Shown: piece after piece, positions 23,798-32,183 of the stretch
Position numbering within the stretch: position 1 is the first letter of the stretch
Layout: each line of letters opens with the position of its first letter
Assembly (NCBI GenBank): GCA_002278935.1
Contig: NCJL01000008.1
Coordinates: forward strand, 186,001 to 250,000
Length of the DNA stretch: 64,000 bases
Direction: 5' to 3'
Source: Gallionellales bacterium 39-52-133
GTDB lineage: Bacteria > Pseudomonadota > Gammaproteobacteria > Burkholderiales > Gallionellaceae
Notes under the pieces: generated by a model
Database searches by the model: none
What the model saw: only the letters and a program-made list of their open reading frames with translations
What the model was told of the DNA's origin: nothing
Translations under genes and position numbers: made by a program

Positions 23798-26364
23798 GCT
23801 TCGGCAATACGCTTTTCAATATACGCGAGCGCCTCGTCAACCTGGTCGATCAGAATCAGGCATAAATCGCCGGGTGCAAGATGGGATAAGGCAAGGTCTG
23901 TGGCCGGGAATTCTCCGCGTATTTCTTCCACCACTTTGGTGCGTGTTGCTTTGGCCAGCCCCTGGCGCAGCAGGCTCAGCACCTCGCCATCGGCGCGTCC
24001 GCGCTGGCACTGGTCCTGGTACAAAATGACTTCATCAAAGGCATTGCCGAGTATCTCGGTCTGCTGGCTGATGTCGACATCGCGCCTGTCGCCCGCGCCG
24101 CTAATCACCACAATACGGCGCTTGGCGGGCATATTGTCTATCGCGCTTACCAGCGCCAGAATCGCATCTGGATTGTGCCCGTAATCGGCAATCAGCGTTG
24201 CGCCGCGATAATCATAGACATTGAATCGTCCCGGTGCAGTCGCGGCATCGTTAATGAATGTGGCCACGCCGGCACGGATAAGTTTCCAGTCCAGACCCAG
24301 TGCCCAGCCGGCAGCAATGGCGGCCATCGCATTTTCTACCTGAAAGCCTATCGTGCCATTGCGGGTAAGCGGAATATTCTGCAGCGCAATACGCTGTTCC
24401 ATCGCACCTTCCGCAGCCACTATCTCGCCGCCCTCCACATACACAACAGGCAGGCCTTTGGCGCGGTGGGTTGCCATCACCGGATGATGCAGGTCGCTGG
24501 CAAAAAAAGTTACCGCGCCGGGACAGACACCGGCCATTTTGACGACCATGGGATCGGCCGCATTCAGTACCGCTGTGCCTGTGGGCGTAACGTTCTGCAC
24601 CACCACCCGCTTCACCACGGCCAGATCGTCCACCGTATGAATATAGTTAAGACCGAGATGATCACCGATGCCGATATTGGTCACCACGGCGACATCGCAG
24701 CGGTCAAAAGCCAGACCCTCGCGCAACACGCCGCCGCGCGCGGTTTCGAATACCGCGGCATCCACATCCGGGTGCAGCAGCACATTGCGCGCGCTCTTGG
24801 GGCCGCTGCAATCGCCGCTGTCGATGCGCTGCCCGTCTATATATACGCCATCCGAATTGGTCATGCCGACGCGCAAACCATTTTGCCCCAGCAGATGCGC
24901 GATCAGGCGCACCGTGGTGGTCTTGCCGTTGGTGCCGGAAACCGCCACCAGCGGAATGCGCGCATTGTCACCCGCATTGAACATGCTGGAAACAATCGCC
25001 TCGCCCACTGCCCGCGCCTTGCCATACGAGGGCTGCAAATGCATGCGCAAACCGGGCGCAGCGTTGACTTCAATCACACCGCCACCCTGCTCTTCAAGCG
25101 GCTTGAGCAGGCTGTCGCACACCACATCCACGCCGCAGATATCCAGATCTATCATTTGCGCCGCCGCCACCGCGCGGGCAGCCACCTCCGCGTGCACATC
25201 ATCGGTCACATCGGTAGCCGAGCCACCGGTGCTCAGATTGGCATTGTTGCGCAGAATGACACGACTGCCTTTGGGCGGTATCGAATCAACAGAGAAACCC
25301 TGAATATCCAGCCGGGCAAGCGCAATCGTATCCAGGCGAATTTTGGTCAGTGCGGTTGCGTGGCCCTCGCTGCGGCGGGGGTCGCTGTTGACGATATCAA
25401 CCAGTTCGCGCACGCTGTGCACGCCATCACCAATCACCTGCGGCGGATCGCGGCGCGCAGCAGCAACCACTTTGCCGCCCACCACCAGCAGGCGGTAATC
25501 GTGACCCGGCAAATAGCGCTCGATCATCACGGACGAACTGACCGCCTCTGCCGCGGCATAGGCGATGCGCAGATGCTCGCGGCTGACCACATTCACGGTG
25601 ACGCCTTTGCCCTGATTGCCATCCTGCGGCTTGACTACTATCGGCAGGCCGATTTCCAGTGCCGCAGCCCATGCATCTTCTTCATCCTGCACCGGCCGAC
25701 CAAAGGGAATGGGCACGCCCGCCGCATCCAGCAATTTTTTGGTCAGCTCCTTGTCCTGCGCAATGGACTGCGCAATCGCGCTGGTGCCGTCTGTTTCGGC
25801 CGCCTGAATACGGCGCTGTTTGCTGCCCCAGCCAAGCTGCACCATGCTGCCCGAGGTCAGGCGGCGATAGGGAATACCGCGCGCAAGCGCTGCATACACA
25901 ATGGAGCCGGTGCTGGGGCCCAGTCGTTCATCTTCATCCAGCTCGCGCAAGCGGTTAAGCGCAGCGTCAAGATCAAACGGCGCATCTTCCTTCGCCGCCA
26001 GGCAAAGCTCCTGAGCAATTTCCAGTGCCAGGCGGCCCACCGCTTCTTCACCGTATTCGAACACCACCTGGTAAGTGCCTTTTTCAATGGTCTGCACCGT
26101 GCGGCTGAAAGTGACAATGCAGCCCGCCTGTTTCTGCAGGCTGAGTGCAGCAACCTCCAGCACATGCGCGATCGATACTCCGCCCTCATGACCTGCCGGT
26201 TGCAGGTAACCAATTTCCGGAAACCTTGCACGCAAGCGTACTTCAAAATCAGGAATCTCACTGATGCAACTCTCCGTCCCGGAGCAAGCGACGATGGCTT
26301 CAATTGCAGTATTCCTGCTCCAGAGATTGGGACCGCGTAATGCCCGAATGCGTGAAACTTCCAT
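23794..26364 (-). CDS. cphA: Cyanophycin synthetase CphA
   Basis: Cytoplasmic ATP-dependent ligase, 856 aa, that elongates the storage polymer multi-L-arginyl-poly-L-aspartate. The order is an N-terminal domain (1-160), an ATP-grasp domain (about 190-450; KPQDGNQGKGV at 245-255 and IEVNAAPGLRMH at 431-442) and a Mur-ligase-like domain with P-loop GTNGKTTT at 477-484. The C-terminal Mur lobe is intact (DYGHNPDAILALV, ISGAGDRRD). GGAAATTAG precedes ATG 26364, eight bases after the upstream cphA' stop. It is full-length for the family. Confidence 0.94.
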   Translation of the reverse strand: MEVSRIRALRGPNLWSRNTAIEAIVACSGTESCISEIPDFEVRLRARFPEIGYLQPAGHEGGVSIAHVLEVAALSLQKQAGCIVTFSRTVQTIEKGTYQVVFEYGEEAVGRLALEIAQELCLAAKEDAPFDLDAALNRLRELDEDERLGPSTGSIVYAALARGIPYRRLTSGSMVQLGWGSKQRRIQAAETDGTSAIAQSIAQDKELTKKLLDAAGVPIPFGRPVQDEEDAWAAALEIGLPIVVKPQDGNQGKGVTVNVVSREHLRIAYAAAEAVSSSVMIERYLPGHDYRLLVVGGKVVAAARRDPPQVIGDGVHSVRELVDIVNSDPRRSEGHATALTKIRLDTIALARLDIQGFSVDSIPPKGSRVILRNNANLSTGGSATDVTDDVHAEVAARAVAAAQMIDLDICGVDVVCDSLLKPLEEQGGGVIEVNAAPGLRMHLQPSYGKARAVGEAIVSSMFNAGDNARIPLVAVSGTNGKTTTVRLIAHLLGQNGLRVGMTNSDGVYIDGQRIDSGDCSGPKSARNVLLHPDVDAAVFETARGGVLREGLAFDRCDVAVVTNIGIGDHLGLNYIHTVDDLAVVKRVVVQNVTPTGTAVLNAADPMVVKMAGVCPGAVTFFASDLHHPVMATHRAKGLPVVYVEGGEIVAAEGAMEQRIALQNIPLTRNGTIGFQVENAMAAIAAGWALGLDWKLIRAGVATFINDAATAPGRFNVYDYRGATLIADYGHNPDAILALVSAIDNMPAKRRIVVISGAGDRRDVDISQQTEILGNAFDEVILYQDQCQRGRADGEVLSLLRQGLAKATRTKVVEEIRGEFPATDLALSHLAPGDLCLILIDQVDEALAYIEKRIAEA

Positions 26365-26372
26365 CTAATTTC

Positions 26373-28520
26373 CTAATCCAGTTTAAAAGTTTCGATACCG
26401 GTTCGTATCAACTCATGCGTAAGCCCCAGCGCCCAGGCCGCGCCCACGGCAGCCAGCACGTTTTCAATCTGGAAAGCAGGCGCACCGCTACTGAGCAGTG
26501 GTATGGCGGCAACTTCGACCAGCGTTACCTCGTCCCTGCCGGTGGCCATCACCAGCCTGCCATAGCGCACAAACACAGCGCGCCCGCCCTGATCGCGGTG
26601 CTCGGTAATCGCCGGAATTTCCGGATCCAGGCCAAACAGAATCACACTGCCGTCGCATAGCTCCGCCATTTTCAACACCAGCGGATCGCTGGCATTAAGC
26701 ACGGCCACACCGTCGGGCAGCACAATGTCAACCTGTGTGCGCAACACGTTATAGACCTGATCCGTATCGTGAATATAGAATTTATCCAGGCCTTCTGCAC
26801 CGACAATATTGGTCACCACGCCCACCTGGCAGCGATCGTAGGCAACGCCTTCGGAGAGTATGGAGCGCGCGCTATTGACCAGTACCGCCGCATCAACCGA
26901 GCGGTTAAGCAAAATCTTGTGTGCGGCAGACCAGGAAGCACGATCGCCTTTTTCAACCTGGCGCTGATCGAGATAAAGCCCTTCGCAACAGGTCAGGCCG
27001 ACATATTTTCCGCCTAGATGCAGCAGCCGCGCCACCATCCGCGCAACGGTTGATTTGCCGTGAGTACCGGTGATGCCGACGATGGGAATGCGGCCACTTT
27101 CACCAGACTTGAACAGGCTGTTTACAATCGCCTGGCCGACCGGGCGGGCCGTGCCATCGGCAGGCTTCAGGTGCATCAGCAAACCCGGGCCCGCATTCAC
27201 TTCGACAATTGCACCGCGCTGCGCGGCAATAGGCTGCGACACATCTTCAACCACCAGGTCCACTCCCGCAATATCCAGGCCAACAATACGCGCGGCAAGC
27301 GACGCGGCAGCGGCTATGCTGGGGTGCACCAGATCGGTTACATCAAAGGCAACATTGCCATTGCGCTGGATCAGCACTTGCTGGCCGCTGGCCGGAACAG
27401 AGTCTGCATTAAAACCCTGGCGCTGAAGTTCGAAGCGAACGGCGGGATCATCGTCCAGCAGGATGACGTTCAGCGGATCGGCATCGTTGGTGCCGCGTCT
27501 TGGGTCGGTATTGATCTGCTGATCAATCAGCTCGGTGACAGTGGAACGTCCATCGCCCACCACGCTGGCTGATTCACCGCGGGCGGCAGCGACTACACGG
27601 CCATCCACCACCAGCAAGCGGTGCTCATTGCCGCGCACAAAGCGCTCGACAATAACGCCACTGCCTTCAACCAGCGCGAGCTCGTAAGCGGCAGCCACTT
27701 CCTCGCGCGTCATCAGCTCGGTAGTGACACCGCGGCCGTGGTTGCCATCGCGCGGCTTGACCACAACCGGGACACCGACTTCTTCAGCCGCGTCCCACGC
27801 ATCTTCCGGACTATCGACCAGACGCCCCTCGGGCACCGGCACACCGCAGGCCTGCAACAGACTTTTGGTCAGGTCTTTATCGCTGGAGATGCTTTCGCTG
27901 ATTGCACTGGTCTGGTCGGTTTCGGCTGTCCAGATGCGGTGCTGGCGAGCGCCATATCCCAGTTGTACCAGATTGCCCTCATTCAGGCGTATCGCCGGAA
28001 TTTTTCGCTCGCTTGCCGCATCCACGATGCAGGCGGTGCTTGGGCCCAGACAATAGGAATCGGCGATGTCCCGCAGTCGTGCTACGGTGGAAGGCACGTC
28101 AAATGGCCGGTCTTCAATCGCCGCCATCACCAGATCACGTGCTGCATCCAGGCAGGCGCGGCTTACCGTGGCATGGCGCGAGCGCACCACAACTTTGTAT
28201 ACCCCGCGTGTGGAGGTCTCGCGTGCCTTGCCGAAACCTGTCTGCATGCCGGCCAGATTTTGCAGCTCGATGGTGACATGTTCCAGAATATGACCGGGCC
28301 AGGTGCCCTCGCGCAGGCGCAGCAGGAAGCCGCCCTTTTCGCCGATACCGCAGCGGTGCTCTTCCAGCGCGGGCAACCAGGAAGTCAGCCGCTCATAAAA
28401 GCCGGGAATGGTATTTGACGGTGAATCTTCCAGCGCACCGATATCAACCCAGGCTTCCAGCACCGGGCGATAGGTCCAGATATTCGGACCATGCAGAGGC
28501 ATGACCTTGAGAAATTTCAT
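26373..28520 (-). CDS. Second cyanophycin synthetase, CphA'-type, lacking the C-terminal lobe
   Basis: About 715 aa, homologous to CphA along its length. The ATP-grasp segments (KPRDGNHGRGV, VEVNAGPGLLMH) and a Mur P-loop, GTHGKSTV, are present. It stops at ETFKLD, where CphA continues for about 130 residues, so the C-terminal Mur lobe is absent. Tandem cphA'/cphA pairs are known in betaproteobacteria; C-terminally shortened CphA2 enzymes of cyanobacteria use beta-aspartyl-arginine dipeptides. Which applies here is open. I prefer ATG 28520 (MKFLKVMPLHGPN), with GGA ten bases upstream; ATG 28535 would add five residues. Confidence 0.88.
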   Translation of the reverse strand: MKFLKVMPLHGPNIWTYRPVLEAWVDIGALEDSPSNTIPGFYERLTSWLPALEEHRCGIGEKGGFLLRLREGTWPGHILEHVTIELQNLAGMQTGFGKARETSTRGVYKVVVRSRHATVSRACLDAARDLVMAAIEDRPFDVPSTVARLRDIADSYCLGPSTACIVDAASERKIPAIRLNEGNLVQLGYGARQHRIWTAETDQTSAISESISSDKDLTKSLLQACGVPVPEGRLVDSPEDAWDAAEEVGVPVVVKPRDGNHGRGVTTELMTREEVAAAYELALVEGSGVIVERFVRGNEHRLLVVDGRVVAAARGESASVVGDGRSTVTELIDQQINTDPRRGTNDADPLNVILLDDDPAVRFELQRQGFNADSVPASGQQVLIQRNGNVAFDVTDLVHPSIAAAASLAARIVGLDIAGVDLVVEDVSQPIAAQRGAIVEVNAGPGLLMHLKPADGTARPVGQAIVNSLFKSGESGRIPIVGITGTHGKSTVARMVARLLHLGGKYVGLTCCEGLYLDQRQVEKGDRASWSAAHKILLNRSVDAAVLVNSARSILSEGVAYDRCQVGVVTNIVGAEGLDKFYIHDTDQVYNVLRTQVDIVLPDGVAVLNASDPLVLKMAELCDGSVILFGLDPEIPAITEHRDQGGRAVFVRYGRLVMATGRDEVTLVEVAAIPLLSSGAPAFQIENVLAAVGAAWALGLTHELIRTGIETFKLD

Positions 28521-28611
28521 GCCATTATTTTCCATGCATTAAAGTTGGGAGAAATCTTCAGACAGCAAAAATATTTAAGATGCAAATTAGTTTGGATCAA
28601 CGCATTCAAGG

Positions 28612-28631
28612 CCATTTGGTTTACCAAATGG
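28612..28631. promoter_or_regulatory. Perfect palindrome in the cphA'/ABC-transporter divergent region
   Basis: CCATTTGG, loop TTTA, CCAAATGG. It lies 92 bases upstream of the cphA' start and 172 bases before the transporter start, inside the 282-base divergent gap, a suitable place for one dimeric regulator to control both units. No regulator is encoded next to it. Confidence 0.45.
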
Positions 28632-28802
28632 TACAAAATATTTAATCCCGCAAGCATATTCATCAATCATGCTGTACGCCTGCCTGCATCAGAAGTAAAC
28701 TGCGAAGCTGGTGAATTTGCCTGATTTCCGGCATTTTAAACCATCCCTGCTGACTTTTTGCAGGTATAAATTTTTCAAACCCTATTCCGGCAAGTCCCAA
28801 CC

Positions 28803-31103
28803 ATGAAAGCTTTAGTTCATCCAATCAATTCAGGTATTTCGATGCCGGAGTCCAGCCGTCAGGAAGTGGCAAAGAAGCTGGCTGACAACGAGCAACTGGT
28901 GGCATGGATGGAAGGCGATCTGGATACAAGCCTGCACTTTTCCCGCTATCTGCTGGTGGTGAGTGATTGCAGAATTCTGGCTAAAGCGCAGCAGGAAAAA
29001 ACATGGCACGAGTGGCCCTACCGCAAGGAACTCACCCTGCAGCGCCACGATCACGCAGGCATAGGCAGCCTGGAATTATTTGACAGCGAAGTACGCCTTG
29101 CCTGCTGGCGCTACACACTGGGACAAAACAGCGCAGCCCAGCGGATAGAAACCCATTTTGAAAAGCAGCTTGCAGCAGCACTCAGCGGACATCCCTACAC
29201 CCGCCCGACAGATATGCAGTGCCCGAATTGTCACGCGCCTATGGCTGCGGGACAGGAAGAGTGCACTGTATGCTCAACCGAAACACATGTACCACCATCA
29301 ACCTGGGTACTGTTCCGCCTGTGGCAATTCGCCCGGCCCTACAAAGGCCAGCTGTTGCTCGGTTTTCTTCTCACCCTTGCAGCCACTGCTGCGACGATGG
29401 TGCCGCCTTACCTGACTATGCCACTGATGGATAGAGTGCTGATCCCGTATCAAAACGGCGAGGCTATTGATTATAAAATTGTCGCGCTGCTGCTTGCCGG
29501 CCTTTTGGGTTCCGCATTGCTGGCGTGGGCATTGGGCTGGTGGCGCACCTACATCCTGGCCCTGGTCAGCGAGCGCATCGGCGCAGACCTGCGCACCAAC
29601 ACCTATGAGCACCTGATGCGCCTGTCACTGGAATATTTTGGCGGCAAACGCACCGGTGATTTGATGACTCGCATAGGCTCGGAGACCGATCGTATCTGCG
29701 TGTTCCTGTCCATGCACTTGCTGGACTTCGCCACCGATGTGCTGATGATCATCATGACCGCGGTGATATTGTTTTCCATCAACCCCTGGCTGGCGCTGGT
29801 GACGCTGGTGCCTTTGCCCTTTATCGCGTGGATGATTCATGTGGTGCGCGACAAACTGCGCACCGGCTTTGAAAAAATCGACCGTGTGTGGTCGGAGGTC
29901 ACCAATGTACTGGCCGACACCATCCCCGGCATACGCGTGGTGAAAGCCTTTGCGCAGGAAAAGCGCGAAACCGTGCGTTTTCGCGAGGCTAACCAGCATA
30001 ACCTCGCTGTTAACGACAAGCTCAACAGAGTGTGGTCGTTATTTACCCCCACCATCACGCTGCTTACAGAATTTGGCTTGCTGGTGGTGTGGGCTTTCGG
30101 TATCTGGCTGGTATCAAAAAATGAAATCACGGTAGGTGTACTGGTCGCCTTCCTTGCTTACATCAGCCGCTTCTATGCGCGGCTGGACTCAATGAGCCGC
30201 ATTGTTTCCGTCACGCAGAAAGCCGCCGCCGGCGCAAAACGCATTTTCGACATACTCGATCATGTGTCCAGTGTGCCCGACACCGTCAATCCGGTTCATC
30301 TGGCACAGGTCAAAGGAGAGATCGAGTTGCGCAATGTCGGTTTCCGTTATGGCAACCGCAGCGTGACCAATGGCATCAACCTGACCATTGCGCCCGGCGA
30401 AATGATCGGCCTGGTTGGCCACAGCGGCTCGGGCAAGAGCACGCTGGTGAACCTTATCTGCCGCTTCTATGATGTGAGTGAAGGCTCGATTCGCCTTGAT
30501 GGCGTGGATATCCGCACGCTCCCCGTATCTGAATATCGCCGCAACATCGGCCTGGTGCTGCAGGAGCCATTCCTGTTTTTTGGCACGATTGCCGACAATA
30601 TTGCCTACGGCAAACCGGGGGCAACACGCGCTGAAATTATGGCCGCGGCACGCGCCGCGCACGCGCACGAGTTTATCCTGCGCCTGCCGCAGGGCTATGA
30701 TTCGCTGGTGGGTGAACGCGGCCAGGCATTGTCGGGCGGCGAACGCCAGCGTATCTCGATTGCGCGCGCGCTGCTGATCGACCCGCGCATACTGATACTG
30801 GATGAAGCCACCTCCTCGGTTGATTCAAGCACTGAAAAGGAAATCCAGAAAGCGCTGGATAATCTGGTGCAGGGCCGCACCACGATTGCGATCGCACACC
30901 GCCTGTCCACACTGCGCAAGGCCGACCGGCTGGTGGTGCTTGACCGTGGCCAGATTATGGAAGTGGGCAACCATGACGAACTGATGGCGCGTGAAGGCGC
31001 ATATTTCCGTCTGTACCAGGCGCAGGCGCGCAATGTCGACACGGACCCGGATGATATTACAGAGAAAAATGAAATAACTGCGGGGGTAAAAAATCATGCC
31101 TGA
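28803..31103 (+). CDS. Cyanophycin-associated ABC transporter (fused permease-ATPase)
   Basis: A 766 aa half-transporter of the MsbA/exporter type. Residues 1-135 form an extra N-terminal domain. A zinc-ribbon follows with Cys140, Cys143, Cys154 and Cys157 (CPNCHAP...CTVC). Six hydrophobic helices span about 175-470. The nucleotide-binding domain has Walker A GHSGSGKST, LSGGERQRISIARALL and ILILDEATSSVD. Proteins of this build are found beside cyanophycin genes in betaproteobacteria. It is divergent from cphA' and overlaps the DUF1854 gene. The substrate is unknown; cyanophycin precursors or products are guesses. Confidence 0.85.
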   Translation: MKALVHPINSGISMPESSRQEVAKKLADNEQLVAWMEGDLDTSLHFSRYLLVVSDCRILAKAQQEKTWHEWPYRKELTLQRHDHAGIGSLELFDSEVRLACWRYTLGQNSAAQRIETHFEKQLAAALSGHPYTRPTDMQCPNCHAPMAAGQEECTVCSTETHVPPSTWVLFRLWQFARPYKGQLLLGFLLTLAATAATMVPPYLTMPLMDRVLIPYQNGEAIDYKIVALLLAGLLGSALLAWALGWWRTYILALVSERIGADLRTNTYEHLMRLSLEYFGGKRTGDLMTRIGSETDRICVFLSMHLLDFATDVLMIIMTAVILFSINPWLALVTLVPLPFIAWMIHVVRDKLRTGFEKIDRVWSEVTNVLADTIPGIRVVKAFAQEKRETVRFREANQHNLAVNDKLNRVWSLFTPTITLLTEFGLLVVWAFGIWLVSKNEITVGVLVAFLAYISRFYARLDSMSRIVSVTQKAAAGAKRIFDILDHVSSVPDTVNPVHLAQVKGEIELRNVGFRYGNRSVTNGINLTIAPGEMIGLVGHSGSGKSTLVNLICRFYDVSEGSIRLDGVDIRTLPVSEYRRNIGLVLQEPFLFFGTIADNIAYGKPGATRAEIMAAARAAHAHEFILRLPQGYDSLVGERGQALSGGERQRISIARALLIDPRILILDEATSSVDSSTEKEIQKALDNLVQGRTTIAIAHRLSTLRKADRLVVLDRGQIMEVGNHDELMAREGAYFRLYQAQARNVDTDPDDITEKNEITAGVKNHA

Positions 31104-31560
31104 CTTCAAGCTGCACAGAAACCCGTCTGGCCGGCTGGTTTATACGGCTGCCGATGGCACTGTTCATGAGGGCGCCGTCCCCGTGCATGCCTTCCCCATC
31201 AGCGCACCTGCCGAAGGTATTTCACTGCTCAGCAAAGACGGCCACGAACTGGTATGGATAGAAAACCTGACAGCATTGCCACAGGATATACGCACACTGC
31301 TGGAGGAAGAACTGGCAAGCCGGGAATTCATTCCGGAAATACACCGCATCCGGCATGTCTCCACCTTTGCCACACCCAGCGTGTGGGAAGTTGACACCGA
31401 CCGCGGCCACACAAAGTTTACGCTTAAAGGTGAAGATGATATTCGGCGTCTGAATCACGCCAGTCTGCTCATTGCAGACAGCAACGGCATACATTTCCTG
31501 ATTCGCGATACACAACAACTGGACAAGCATAGCCGCAGACTTCTGGACCGTTTCCTGTAG
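31096..31560 (+). CDS. Cyanophycin-associated DUF1854 protein
   Basis: A 154 aa protein of the DUF1854 family, recognised by HELVWIENLTALPQDIRTLLEEELASREFIPEIHRI and the segment TPSVWEVDTDRGHTKFTLKGEDDIRRL. Cytoplasmic, no signal. It overlaps the ABC-transporter gene by eight bases. Members of this family occur with the same transporter near cphA, pointing to a shared, undefined role in cyanophycin metabolism. Its stop codon touches the MITE-like element. Confidence 0.85.
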   Translation: MPDFKLHRNPSGRLVYTAADGTVHEGAVPVHAFPISAPAEGISLLSKDGHELVWIENLTALPQDIRTLLEEELASREFIPEIHRIRHVSTFATPSVWEVDTDRGHTKFTLKGEDDIRRLNHASLLIADSNGIHFLIRDTQQLDKHSRRLLDRFL

Positions 31561-31701
31561 GGTGCCGTTAAAAACCCAAACTTCGTCGCGATACTGCGTT
31601 GCTCATAAAATTTAAACGCTTACATATCTAAATATATGCTGCGCGCTTAAATTTTAATCGCGCCTTGTCTCACTTAGAATTTTGGGTTTTTAGCGGCACC
31701 C
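31560..31701. mobile_element. MITE-like 142-base palindromic element
   Basis: The terminal inverted repeats are about 21 bases: GGGTGCCGTTAAAAACCC at the left and GGGTTTTTAGCGGCACCC at the right, with one mismatch. An inner pair (AAAATTTAAACGC and GCGCTTAAATTTT) extends the symmetry toward a central AT-rich loop. No reading frame is present. It starts at the last base of the DUF1854 stop codon and could also terminate transcription from both sides. No transposase in the window shares its ends. Confidence 0.6.
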
Positions 31702-31717
31702 AATAAGTCTTAAAGTT

Positions 31718-32077
31718 TTACATGTAAAACTCGCCCACCCACTGCCCGCGCTTAAAATCCAGGAATAGTTTTTTGGGTACAAAGGCTTCAGGTTTGGTCA
31801 GCTTGAAATCCTCAACCGGCGGCTCATCTTCCACGTCGCTCACCTTGCAAGCCTTGGTCACCACCGGCCTGAAACCCAGTTTAAGCCGGGGTGTAACAGT
31901 CACCGAGTACGGGGAAGGCGCATCCTGTCCGAATCTCACCGCCTTGCGTATCAGGCAGCTGAAGTAAAGCTCCATTTCAACCAGCATTGGCGAAGCAAGC
32001 ACACTCATCGCCTTGTCCGCCGAAGCGCTCCATTCCACCAGAATTTTTTTACCGAGAATTTCCGCTGTCGCCTGCAT
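31718..32077 (-). CDS. Hypothetical protein
   Basis: A 119 aa protein I do not recognise, starting MQATAEILGKKILVEW. ATG 32077 is preceded by AGGGGGCAGTT, a strong ribosome site, so the longer upstream frame (to 32137) is not needed. It is predicted as mostly beta, with two cysteines (FSCLIRKA, KACKVSD) and no signal peptide or membrane helix. It follows the chemoreceptor direction but lies downstream of it by 100 bases. Confidence 0.6.
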   Translation of the reverse strand: MQATAEILGKKILVEWSASADKAMSVLASPMLVEMELYFSCLIRKAVRFGQDAPSPYSVTVTPRLKLGFRPVVTKACKVSDVEDEPPVEDFKLTKPEAFVPKKLFLDFKRGQWVGEFYM

Positions 32078-32183
32078 AACTGCCCCCTGTTGTGAACATG
32101 CGGCAGCAGTATACAACTCGACAGGGTGCACTGACAAAGCTGAAGCAATTCAGCCCGGTCAACGTAACCGAAAGCTGCGCAGG

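Noticed and set aside
24175..26340. Long open frame (721 codons) opposite cphA
   Set aside because: It is an antisense shadow of cphA, produced by its GC-rich codon use. The protein has no recognisable domain, while the reverse strand encodes a complete cyanophycin synthetase.
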